A DNA stretch of 9,526 nucleotides. Source: CAYPHY01 sp964410625 (GTDB lineage: Bacteria; Chloroflexota; Anaerolineae; Promineifilales; Promineifilaceae). This document shows positions 1 to 5,644 of the stretch, piece after piece. A program made the translations under genes and the position numbers. The number at the start of each line of letters is the position of its first letter. Positions within the stretch are counted from its first letter, which is position 1. The stretch spans positions 1-9,526 of the forward strand of contig CAYPHY010000077.1 of assembly GCA_964410625.1 (NCBI GenBank), in the 5' to 3' direction. The notes beneath the pieces are model-generated. The model ran no database searches, was not told the origin of the DNA, and was given only the letters and a program-made list of their open reading frames with translations.

Positions 1-36
1 ACAATGAGACAATGAACAATGAGACAATGAACAATG
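1..36. repeat. Short tandem repeat (15-bp unit) at window edge
   Basis: Two complete copies of the 15-bp unit ACAATGAGACAATGA (1-15 and 16-30) are followed by a partial copy, ACAATG. Each unit is itself an 8-mer plus a 7-mer phrase. The array is cut by the window start, so its full length is unknown. It is noncoding in style and matches the other short-period phrase arrays in this window. Confidence 0.85.
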
Positions 37-50
37 TTTGGTCGCTTGGA

Positions 51-160
51 AACTACTACGAATAGGGAAAGAAACGGATGAGAAGGAATGGACGATCTTT
101 TTGGTGCTTCTCCGGCAAACAGTTGCTATTTATCCGTTTATTTCTCCATCCGCTGTCGTC
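51..160. repeat. Imperfect inverted repeat, AACGGAT/ATCCGTT family, copy 1
   Basis: The left arm (51-82, containing GAAACGGATGAG) is an imperfect reverse complement of the right arm (127-159, containing TATCCGTTTATTTCTCC). The right arm shares 22 identical bases (131-152) with 2961-2982 in copy 2. The element lies just beyond the 3' end of the alpha/beta hydrolase gene. It occupies most of the gene-free stretch 1-183, where no gene is seen. Confidence 0.7.
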
Positions 161-199
161 TCCCAGTCTCCAATCTCTAATCTCTACTCTCTACTCTCC
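157..199. repeat. Heptamer-periodic pyrimidine tract reaching into the hydrolase 3' end
   Basis: Reading 7 bases at a time from 157 gives GTCTCCC, AGTCTCC, AATCTCT, AATCTCT, ACTCTCT, ACTCTCC. These are clear degenerate heptamers. On the minus strand the tract supplies the last codons and TAG stop of the hydrolase. A shorter related tract follows the dehydrogenase gene near 2988-3011. Confidence 0.7.
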
Positions 200-1233
200 A
201 AATGCCCATGCAAATACCGGTTAAACACCTCTGGTTGCTCCAGGTAGGGGGCGTGGCCGGCGTCTTGGATGACGATTTCCTGGTAACGGCCGCCCTTTGC
301 CGCGTATTGATCGAGGACGGCGCGGGTCTGCGCCAGCATCGGTTGGGGCGGGTAGACTTCGTTGCCGGGCCAGCCGGGGAGGACGCCGCGTGCCCCTAGC
401 GTGCCGGGATCGGCGGCGGCCGTGTCGGAGACGGTCAAATCGTGACTGCCGCGAATCCAGAGGATGGGTGGCTTGGGATCGGCCGCGATCAGCCGGTTGA
501 CGTCCCCTACATATTTAGGCGAAAGGGCGTTGTTTGCGCCCCAGACGCCGGGCGCGATGAAGGGCCAGTTGGGCGATGCGCTCTTATCGCCCGGATAATC
601 CTGGTCGCCCAGATGAATTGAGAGGGCGGCCGCAACGATGTCATCTTCTTGTTCAGGGACAAAGGGTGGCTTAAAGACCAAGGCCCGCAAGGCTGAACGG
701 ACGGTGAAAGGAGAGTCAAGGCTGTCATCACCGGCCGCCAGCAGGCGAACAAACTCCGGGTTGATCAGTCCGCCGCCAGAACCGGCAAAGTCGGGATGAC
801 AGGGTATGCCGTCTACGTCCTTTGTCCCGCCGAAGCCGTAGGGAGAACCGGGGGCGACCTGGGTGACGGTTAAAAATCGCTGCGGCGCGTCCATCAGCAA
901 ACGCCAAACCACCACGCCACCGAGGGAGATGCCAACGAGATGCGCTTTCTCCACACCCAGATGGTCGAGCAGGGCAATGGCGTCATCGGCCAGATCACCA
1001 ATGCCGCGTGTAGCGTCGATCTTCTTGGCGGGATCGGCCGCGCCGTAGCCGCGTTGGTCGGGGGCAATCGCGCGATAGCTGGCGGGCAATGTGCCCATCA
1101 CCGGCTCCCACCAGGTGGCGGAGGAAAGGTTGCCGTGCAGGAACAGCACCGGGACGCCATCTTCCGCTCCGGCAAACAGCACGCGGGTGGTCAGGCGGGG
1201 GGTGGTGATGGTTTGGGTGGAAATGGTGTTCAT
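184..1233 (-). CDS. Alpha/beta hydrolase fold protein
   Basis: A 349-residue alpha/beta hydrolase, probably a cytoplasmic esterase, thioesterase or related hydrolase. The sequence shows the oxyanion-hole HG motif (residues 33-34), the nucleophile elbow GISLGG with Ser103, a likely acid Asp265 after strand 7 (RGSHD) and the catalytic His327 (DAGHAPY). It has no signal peptide. The nucleophile is Ser, not the Asp of haloalkane dehalogenases and OleB proteins. The region between residues 130 and 255 is long and forms the lid/cap. It is the last gene of a same-strand run with an acyl-CoA ligase, a short-chain dehydrogenase and a KAS III-like enzyme, separated from the ligase by 97 bp of repeat DNA, so an acyl ester or thioester substrate is a reasonable inference. 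The ATG start has no strong ribosome binding site. The last residues (LESRE) are encoded by a repeat tract. Confidence 0.9.
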   Translation of the reverse strand: MNTISTQTITTPRLTTRVLFAGAEDGVPVLFLHGNLSSATWWEPVMGTLPASYRAIAPDQRGYGAADPAKKIDATRGIGDLADDAIALLDHLGVEKAHLVGISLGGVVVWRLLMDAPQRFLTVTQVAPGSPYGFGGTKDVDGIPCHPDFAGSGGGLINPEFVRLLAAGDDSLDSPFTVRSALRALVFKPPFVPEQEDDIVAAALSIHLGDQDYPGDKSASPNWPFIAPGVWGANNALSPKYVGDVNRLIAADPKPPILWIRGSHDLTVSDTAAADPGTLGARGVLPGWPGNEVYPPQPMLAQTRAVLDQYAAKGGRYQEIVIQDAGHAPYLEQPEVFNRYLHGHLESRE

Positions 1234-1249
1234 CTATTTTTATGTGTAA

Positions 1250-1347
1250 TGGTGTAATGGTGTACTGGTATATTGGTATAGTAGTGTATTGAGAAGAGAT
1301 AGTAGACCAATATACGAATACACCAATACACTAATAACCAATATACC
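1250..1347. repeat. GGTGTATT/ATATTGG palindromic repeat overlapping the ligase 3' end
   Basis: GGTATATTGGT (1267-1277) is matched exactly by its reverse complement ACCAATATACC (1337-1347). The block 1306-1331 is 26 bases long and identical to 5595-5620 upstream of the glycosidase gene. The right end lies within the acyl-CoA ligase reading frame, where it encodes the final YIGY and the TAG stop. The element fills the gap between ligase and hydrolase genes. It lacks a U-tract, so it is not a classical terminator. Confidence 0.8.
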
Positions 1348-2857
1348 TGTCTTTCAATTCTTCCTTGATGACTTTGCCATAGGGTGAGTAAGGCAGGCTG
1401 TCGGCGAAGATGATTTGTTTGGGTACTTTGTAGCGAGCGAGGCGGGAGAGGCAGAAGGCTTGCAGCGCCTCAGCATCGGCCGTCTGCCCATTTTGCAAGA
1501 CAACAACCATCACCCCTACCTCACCCCATTGCTCGTCAGGACGGCCGATCAGCGCGGCTTCGGCAACGGCCGGATGTTCGCAGAAAACCGCTTCCACCTC
1601 GGCGGCATAGACGTTCTCGCCACCACTGATGATCATATCTTTGAAGCGGCCGACAATGGAGTAGAAGCCATCAGCGTCACGACGGGCCATATCGCCGGTG
1701 TAGAACCAGCCATCACGCAGGGCAGCGGCCGTTGCTTCAGGGTTGTTCCAATAGCCGCTGCACACATGCGGCCCGGCGATAAGCAGTTCGCCCGTTTCGT
1801 CAATGCCCACATCGTTGCCATCGGCATCTACCAGTCGCATCTGGCTATGGAAGATGGGCTTGCCGACGGAGCCGGTCTTGGCGACTGATTCCTCATCGGT
1901 CATCGAAAAGCAATTCGTGCCAACTTCGGTCAGGCCATACCCCTGGCGAAAGACGACCCCTTTGCGCTCCCGCCAGCTTTTGATCAGCGACGGGGGACAG
2001 GGTGCGCCGCCGCTGATGAAAAAATGGACGTGGCTGAAGTCGGCCGACGCAAAGCCCGGCGCGTTGAGCCACATTTGAAACAGCGTGGGGACGCCGAGGA
2101 TGACGGTACACTTTTCGTCGCAAATCACCTGCAGCGACGCTTCGGCATCAAAACCACGAGCGAGGACCATTCGGCCGCCAGCGTAGAAAATGGGGGTCAG
2201 AAAGGCGAACAACCCGCCAGCGTGGAACATCGGCGTCAGAATGGGGGAGACATCCTGTTCGGTCAGCCCCCAACTGATGACAGTGTTGATGCAGTTCCAT
2301 AGCACCTGCCGTTGGGGGATGACTGCGCCTTTCGGCCGACCGGTTGTACCAGAAGTGTAGAGAATGCAATGAGGGGTCTCGCCATCAAGCGGCGGCCGAG
2401 GTGGTTCGGCGGCCGAGGCGGCGGCAACGCCAGCTTCATAGGAGAGGCTATCGGGAATGGTCGCGCCTTCAATAGAGAGCAGGCAGGGGACGTTGAGCGA
2501 CGGCCGCATCTCCGCCAGCAACCCGGCAAACTCCGGCCCGCAAATCAGCACTTTCGGCTGGCAATCGTTGACAATGTAGCTCAGTTCGCGGGCGACCAGC
2601 CGCCAGTTGAGCGGAGCGAAGATCGCCCCGATCTTGGCGACGCCGTAGAGCAGATCGATGAATGCGACGCTGTTGTGGGCGAGGATGGAGACGCGGTCCC
2701 CTTTGCGGACGCCGAGCGTGAGCAGGAAGTTGGCGGCACGGTTGGCGCGGCCGTTGAGATCAGCGTAACTATAGCGCGCCCCGGTATGCAGTTCCAGGAG
2801 TGCCTCTCGTTCCGGTGTTAGCCGGGCGCGGCTGGTTAGTAGATCGGCTGAATGCAT
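1331..2857 (-). CDS. AMP-forming acyl-CoA synthetase (fatty-acid/aryl-CoA ligase type)
   Basis: A 508-residue adenylate-forming enzyme of the ANL superfamily. Such enzymes activate a carboxylic acid with ATP to an acyl-AMP and usually pass it to CoA. All core motifs are intact: the phosphate-binding loop LYTSGTTGRPKG (166-177), QGYGLTE (305-311), GWFYTGD (383-389), the hinge GRFKDMIISGGENVY (403-417) and the C-terminal PYGKVIK with the probable catalytic Lys495. The length is normal for a stand-alone ligase, and no carrier-protein domain is attached. The full C-terminal lid with the A10 lysine favours a CoA ligase. Substrate chain length cannot be read from the sequence. It lies third in the minus-strand run, 157 bp after the dehydrogenase, the gap being filled by an inverted repeat. 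The last four residues come from a dispersed repeat. The ATG start has only a weak upstream GTGAG. Confidence 0.93.
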   Translation of the reverse strand: MHSADLLTSRARLTPEREALLELHTGARYSYADLNGRANRAANFLLTLGVRKGDRVSILAHNSVAFIDLLYGVAKIGAIFAPLNWRLVARELSYIVNDCQPKVLICGPEFAGLLAEMRPSLNVPCLLSIEGATIPDSLSYEAGVAAASAAEPPRPPLDGETPHCILYTSGTTGRPKGAVIPQRQVLWNCINTVISWGLTEQDVSPILTPMFHAGGLFAFLTPIFYAGGRMVLARGFDAEASLQVICDEKCTVILGVPTLFQMWLNAPGFASADFSHVHFFISGGAPCPPSLIKSWRERKGVVFRQGYGLTEVGTNCFSMTDEESVAKTGSVGKPIFHSQMRLVDADGNDVGIDETGELLIAGPHVCSGYWNNPEATAAALRDGWFYTGDMARRDADGFYSIVGRFKDMIISGGENVYAAEVEAVFCEHPAVAEAALIGRPDEQWGEVGVMVVVLQNGQTADAEALQAFCLSRLARYKVPKQIIFADSLPYSPYGKVIKEELKDRYIGY

Positions 2858-2872
2858 AAATAGCTCACAAAA

Positions 2873-2989
2873 ACTACAACGGATAAGGAAAAAAACGGAT
2901 GGGAACCAATAATAAAACCCCTTGGTCTTCCAATTTATCGTCTAGTAAGCAATCCGCTCTTATCCGTTTATTTCTCCATCCGTTGTAGT
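2873..2989. repeat. Imperfect inverted repeat, AACGGAT/ATCCGTT family, copy 2
   Basis: Two 31-bp arms at 2873-2903 and 2959-2989 are imperfect reverse complements, beginning with the shared 12-mer ACTACAACGGAT. The spacer is about 55 bp. The 22-mer at 2961-2982 recurs at 131-152. The element sits in the 157-bp gap between the dehydrogenase and ligase genes, so if these are cotranscribed it would fold into a large hairpin in the mRNA. Confidence 0.8.
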
Positions 2990-3014
2990 CTCTTAGTCTC
3001 CCAATCTCTTCTTC

Positions 3015-3779
3015 TCAAGTTCCAACAACGATGCCTCCATCCACCCGCAAGACTGCACCAGAGATGAACGCCGCTTCGTCGGAGGCGAGGAAGAGGTAGG
3101 CGTTGGCAACGTCGCGTGGCTGGCCCATGCGGCCGATGGGTGTGCGCGATACCATGCCATCCAAAATCTTTTGTGGCATTTGCTGTACCATCTCGGTGAG
3201 GATGAAGCCGGGGGCGAGGGCGTTGACGCGGATGTTGTAGCGGCCGAGTTCCCGCGCCCACACTTTGGTCATGCCGACAACGGCCGACTTGGTAGCCACA
3301 TAGTTGGTCTGGCCGAAGTTGCCGTCGAGGCCGACGATGGAGCTGGCGTTGAGGATGACGCCGCTGTTTTGGCGGATCATCACCGGAGCGACGGCCTGGG
3401 TGCAGTTAAAGACCCCCTTCAAATTGACGGCAATCACCAGATCAAAGTCCGCTTCGGGCATCTGTTTTTCCAGCACGCCCTCTTTGACCTTGACCAGCGT
3501 GCCGTCGCGCAGTACCCCGGCGTTGTTGACCAGGACATCAATACGGCCGTACCGTTCAATGACCGCATCAATCCAGGTCTGGACGGCCGCGCGGTCGGTA
3601 ATGTCTACGTGGTAAAAGGCGGCTTCGGGACCGAGGGTGGCGGCGACTGCTTGCCCGGCCGCTTCGTTCACGTCGCAAATGACGACTTTCGCCCCTTCTT
3701 CGGCGAAGCGTTCGGCCGTGGCCTTGCCAATTCCGGCCGCACCGCCAGTGACAATGGTTACTCTATCTTGTAAGCGCAT
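3015..3779 (-). CDS. Short-chain dehydrogenase/reductase, FabG-like
   Basis: A 254-residue classical SDR that probably reduces a 3-oxoacyl thioester or oxidises the corresponding 3-hydroxyacyl group. Numbered from the chosen ATG, it has the Rossmann motif TGGAAGIG (11-18), NNAG (85-88) and the complete tetrad Asn119, Ser147, Tyr160, Lys164. Asp36 at the end of the second strand (CDVNE) usually indicates preference for NAD(H) over NADP(H). The loop before Asn119 is longer than in minimal FabG. A TTG codon lies directly before the ATG, but AGGAGG is 5 nt from the ATG and only 2 nt from the TTG, so the ATG at 3779 is preferred. It follows the KAS III-like gene by 68 bp, and this pairing supports a role in an acyl-chain pathway. 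FabG proper cannot be distinguished from a pathway-specific dehydrogenase. Confidence 0.92.
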   Translation of the reverse strand: MRLQDRVTIVTGGAAGIGKATAERFAEEGAKVVICDVNEAAGQAVAATLGPEAAFYHVDITDRAAVQTWIDAVIERYGRIDVLVNNAGVLRDGTLVKVKEGVLEKQMPEADFDLVIAVNLKGVFNCTQAVAPVMIRQNSGVILNASSIVGLDGNFGQTNYVATKSAVVGMTKVWARELGRYNIRVNALAPGFILTEMVQQMPQKILDGMVSRTPIGRMGQPRDVANAYLFLASDEAAFISGAVLRVDGGIVVGT

Positions 3780-3784
3780 CAAAA

Positions 3785-3790
3785 CCTCCT
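3785..3790 (-). promoter_or_regulatory. Ribosome binding site deciding the dehydrogenase start
   Basis: On the minus strand this is a perfect AGGAGG followed by TTTTG and then ATG at 3779. The spacing favours the ATG over the TTG that immediately precedes it. Confidence 0.85.
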
Positions 3791-3805
3791 AATTGCGGAT
3801 GATGA

Positions 3806-3834
3806 TGTAGAGCGATTTGGCAAATCGCTCCACA
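3806..3834. repeat. Compact palindrome between the condensing enzyme and dehydrogenase genes
   Basis: GAGCGATTT (3810-3818) and AAATCGCTC (3822-3830) form a perfect 9-bp stem with a 3-nt loop. After one mismatch three further pairs extend it to 3806-3834. It lies within the 68-bp intergenic gap of a likely operon and has no following U-tract on either strand. It is therefore more likely a dispersed palindrome or mRNA-processing hairpin than a terminator. Confidence 0.75.
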
Positions 3835-3847
3835 GAACAGCCCACAA

Positions 3848-4888
3848 TTATACTCCCCATTTCACAATGGATGCTGCCCAGACGTAGCCAATACCAGCGG
3901 CGACTATTGCCATCAAGTCGCCGTCCTTTAGTCTGCCTTGTCGCAATCCTTCCTTGATGCCAAACATCGCGTCTTGTTCGCCGGTGTGGCCGATGTCGCC
4001 CAGGTAGACGGATTGCTCCTCGCGCAAGCCGAGGCGGTCGAGCATCTCCTGATGACCGGAGGGTTTGATCAGCACCATGTTGAGAAAGTCAATGTCCTCG
4101 CGGGTATAGGGGGAGCCGTCGGGTTGACGGCCGCTTTTCCGCAATGCCTCATCCACGCAATGGAGCCAGTTGTCCATTGAAACTTCGTTCAGCCGGTTCT
4201 TCATCGCTTCCGGCTCAACGAGGTCGAAGTAAAAAAGCCCTTCGGCCACTGCCTGGTCCGTCGGAAACTGCACTGTACCGCTGGCCGGGACGATGACATG
4301 CTTGCTCATTGAGCCGTCGGCCATCAGATGTGAGCCGAGAACGCGGTTGCGCGACCAGCCCTTACGCAGCAACATCGCCCCACCGCCGGAGCCGATATTC
4401 CATAGGAAGGTTGTGCGCGGATTCTTGAAATTGATGAAGTCACTGACGCGATACCCCCCGGCAATCAAAACGGTATTCACATCGGGGTCGGCGATCATCA
4501 TATCGCGAGCCATCTTGATCGCGCCGACGGTGGTGGCACAGCGGGTGTGCAGGTCAATCGCCCAGGCGTTGGTCGCGCCGATCTCGTGGGCGAGGTGGAT
4601 GCCGGATGTCCAGAGTATATATTCGCGCCACTCTTCGGTGGTGCAAAGCACAACGTCGATCTCTTTGGGGTCAATGTCGCTTTGGGAAAGGCAATCGAGG
4701 GCGGCCTGGATGCCCATCTCGTTGGCATGGTCGTCCGGCCCAGCGATATGTTTGCCGGTGATGCCGAATTTGTCGCGGATGACCCATTCGGGATAACCGC
4801 TGGCTGCGGCGATGTCGGCGGCCGTCATATAGCCAGGGGGTGAATAGGTTCCGACGCTGACGATTCCGACTGTGTTGTCTACGGACAA
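3848..4888 (-). CDS. KAS III-like condensing enzyme (3-oxoacyl-ACP synthase III family)
   Basis: A 346-residue thiolase-fold enzyme related to FabH, expected to load an acyl group on a cysteine and transfer or condense it. The nucleophile is Cys117 in AIDLHTRCATT, aligning with the FabH active-site cysteine, and His279 in PSGHQEM matches the FabH His-Gln pair. Where FabH has Asn in GNTSAAS, this protein has GHTGEQD, so the third catalytic residue is His301. The C-terminal glycine-rich end (AAGIGYVWAASIVKWG) fits the family. Because that Asn helps decarboxylative condensation, the chemistry may differ from FabH. I believe a His here occurs in a distinct bacterial subfamily, but this is from memory. 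Translation begins at TTG, 5 nt after GGAGG; no in-frame ATG is nearby. This is the first gene of the four-gene run. The fold assignment is firm and the substrate unknown. Confidence 0.88.
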   Translation of the reverse strand: MSVDNTVGIVSVGTYSPPGYMTAADIAAASGYPEWVIRDKFGITGKHIAGPDDHANEMGIQAALDCLSQSDIDPKEIDVVLCTTEEWREYILWTSGIHLAHEIGATNAWAIDLHTRCATTVGAIKMARDMMIADPDVNTVLIAGGYRVSDFINFKNPRTTFLWNIGSGGGAMLLRKGWSRNRVLGSHLMADGSMSKHVIVPASGTVQFPTDQAVAEGLFYFDLVEPEAMKNRLNEVSMDNWLHCVDEALRKSGRQPDGSPYTREDIDFLNMVLIKPSGHQEMLDRLGLREEQSVYLGDIGHTGEQDAMFGIKEGLRQGRLKDGDLMAIVAAGIGYVWAASIVKWGV

Positions 4889-4893
4889 GTGTG

Positions 4894-4898
4894 CCTCC
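4894..4898 (-). promoter_or_regulatory. Ribosome binding site supporting a TTG start
   Basis: GGAGG on the minus strand, followed by CACAC and then TTG at 4888. The strong site at ideal spacing is the reason for accepting a TTG start for the KAS III-like gene. Confidence 0.8.
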
Positions 4899-4903
4899 GA
4901 GAT

Positions 4904-4985
4904 GGTAAGCGGTAAGCGGTAAGCAGTTATCAGTTAACGGTATATCTAACCGATTACCGATTACGGAATACCGAATACCGATTAC
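4904..4985. repeat. Two adjoining heptamer arrays in the 5' region of the condensing enzyme gene
   Basis: From 4906 the sequence reads TAAGCGG, TAAGCGG, TAAGCAG, TTATCAG, TTAACGG in 7-base steps. From 4951 it reads CGATTAC, CGATTAC, GGAATAC, CGAATAC, CGATTAC. Both are degenerate heptamer arrays, separated by about 10 bp. They lie between a possible -10 element (TATAAA on the minus strand, 5006-5001) and the ribosome binding site, so they would be transcribed as leader RNA if that promoter is real. A TAAGCAG/TAAGCGG array recurs near 8487-8519. Confidence 0.75.
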
Positions 4986-5040
4986 CGACCTTGTGGAATT
5001 TTTATAGCACAGGGGAGTGACAGGAAAGTTACAAATCTGT

Positions 5041-5113
5041 CTTTTTCGATACGAATGGCACAAATGACGCGAATATTTAGGTTTCATTCGTGAAATTCGT
5101 GTCGTTCGTGTTG
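5041..5113. repeat. Degenerate ATTCGTG/CACGAAT repeat patch
   Basis: Successive near-copies of a 9-mer phrase are visible: ATTCGTGAA, ATTCGTGTC, GTTCGTGTT (5087-5113). Diverged ACGAATGGC and GCGAATATT phrases of opposite sense lie to the left. The patch spans the stop codon of the small hypothetical gene and encodes its Asn/Thr-rich tail. Confidence 0.65.
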
Positions 5114-5310
5114 AGAGAAACATAACGGCCGAGGAAGGCCAGGGCTTCTGCCAACTGTGTGAAGCGGATTTCGCTGTTGCTTTGCACGTGGCGGATGGTG
5201 CCATGCCAGACGGCCGTTTCCCCTTCACCACTGCCCGCACCTTCCTGGACAAAGCGCAGAATGAAGGAGTTGACGGCCGTTTCGTGGGTGGGGGAAGGGG
5301 GTTGAGTCAT
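5077..5310 (-). CDS. Small conserved-type hypothetical protein (77 aa)
   Basis: A 77-residue soluble protein. Its core (about residues 14-66) runs SFILRFVQE, then WHGTIRHVQS, then FTQLAEALAFLGRY. This pattern of a beta strand, a Trp-X-Gly strand, 'HVQS' and a helix ending in F-L resembles a small family of unknown function I remember from Chloroflexota genomes. No function is assigned. The frame stays open upstream to 5466 (GTG) with ATG at 5460, but that extension is largely a translation of low-complexity repeats, so I chose the ATG at 5310. No clear ribosome binding site supports it. The last 11 residues (NTNDTNFTNET) are encoded by an ATTCGTG-type repeat, so the true protein may once have ended near GRYVSL. 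It is on the same strand as, and 188 bp before, the condensing enzyme gene. Confidence 0.6.
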   Translation of the reverse strand: MTQPPSPTHETAVNSFILRFVQEGAGSGEGETAVWHGTIRHVQSNSEIRFTQLAEALAFLGRYVSLNTNDTNFTNET

Positions 5311-5321
5311 GGGCTGTAACA

Positions 5322-5395
5322 GAGATTGGAGATTAGAGATTTGGAGATTGGGGTTGGTGTAGTGGTTTATTGGTATATTGATATAGTTGTAGGGA
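5322..5395. repeat. Composite repeat: GAGATT heptamers plus GGTGTA/TATTG phrases, copy A
   Basis: The block begins with heptamer phrases AGAGATT, GGAGATT, AGAGATT and passes into GGTGTAGTGG and TATTGGTATATTG phrases. The same two modules in the same order recur at 5522-5621. It lies upstream of the chosen start of the small hypothetical gene. Confidence 0.65.
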
Positions 5396-5521
5396 TAGGA
5401 TACAGATGGAGGTTGCAAGGAAGTTACAGATGGTAAGTCATGATCCATTTCCCCGGCCATCCCCACAATGAGATAGCGTGGCGGGAACGATTTGAGGTCC
5501 CAGTTCGTTTTTTATTGAGAG

Positions 5522-5621
5522 GGATTGGGGGTTAGAGATTGAGATTGGAGATTGGTGTACTGGTGTACTGGTGTATTGGTGTATTGTTCAGTATACCAAT
5601 ATACGAATACACCAATACACC
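5522..5621. repeat. Composite repeat copy B, with 16-bp perfect hairpin
   Basis: GAGATT-type heptamers (5522-5554) pass into octamers GTGTACTG, GTGTACTG, GTGTATTG, GTGTATTG (5555-5586). The 16 bases 5570-5585 are exactly reverse-complementary to 5606-5621, with a 20-nt loop. Bases 5595-5620 are identical to 1306-1331. The whole gene-free interval 5467-5644 upstream of the glycosidase gene is largely this element; no convincing promoter was seen there. Confidence 0.8.
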
Positions 5622-5644
5622 GGCATTCCATCAATAAGCCGTAG

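Noticed and set aside
38..247. 69-codon plus-strand open frame
   Set aside because: It runs through an inverted repeat and a heptamer tract into the antisense of the hydrolase; low-complexity translation.
1415..1888. Plus-strand open frame opposite the acyl-CoA ligase
   Set aside because: It is antisense to conserved ligase motifs and has no recognisable features.
3806..3834. Intrinsic terminator after the condensing enzyme gene
   Set aside because: The palindrome has a good stem but no U-tract on either strand, and a same-strand gene with a strong ribosome binding site follows at once.
184..4888. Naming the four-gene run oleABCD
   Set aside because: Ser nucleophile in the hydrolase, a short classical SDR and a complete CoA-ligase lid do not fit OleB, OleD and OleC; only the enzyme classes agree.
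5311..5466. Longer form of the small hypothetical protein starting at GTG 5466 or ATG 5460
   Set aside because: Much of the added sequence is a translation of repeat phrases (YNYINIPINHYTNPN); it cannot be excluded, but the conserved-looking core lies after 5310.
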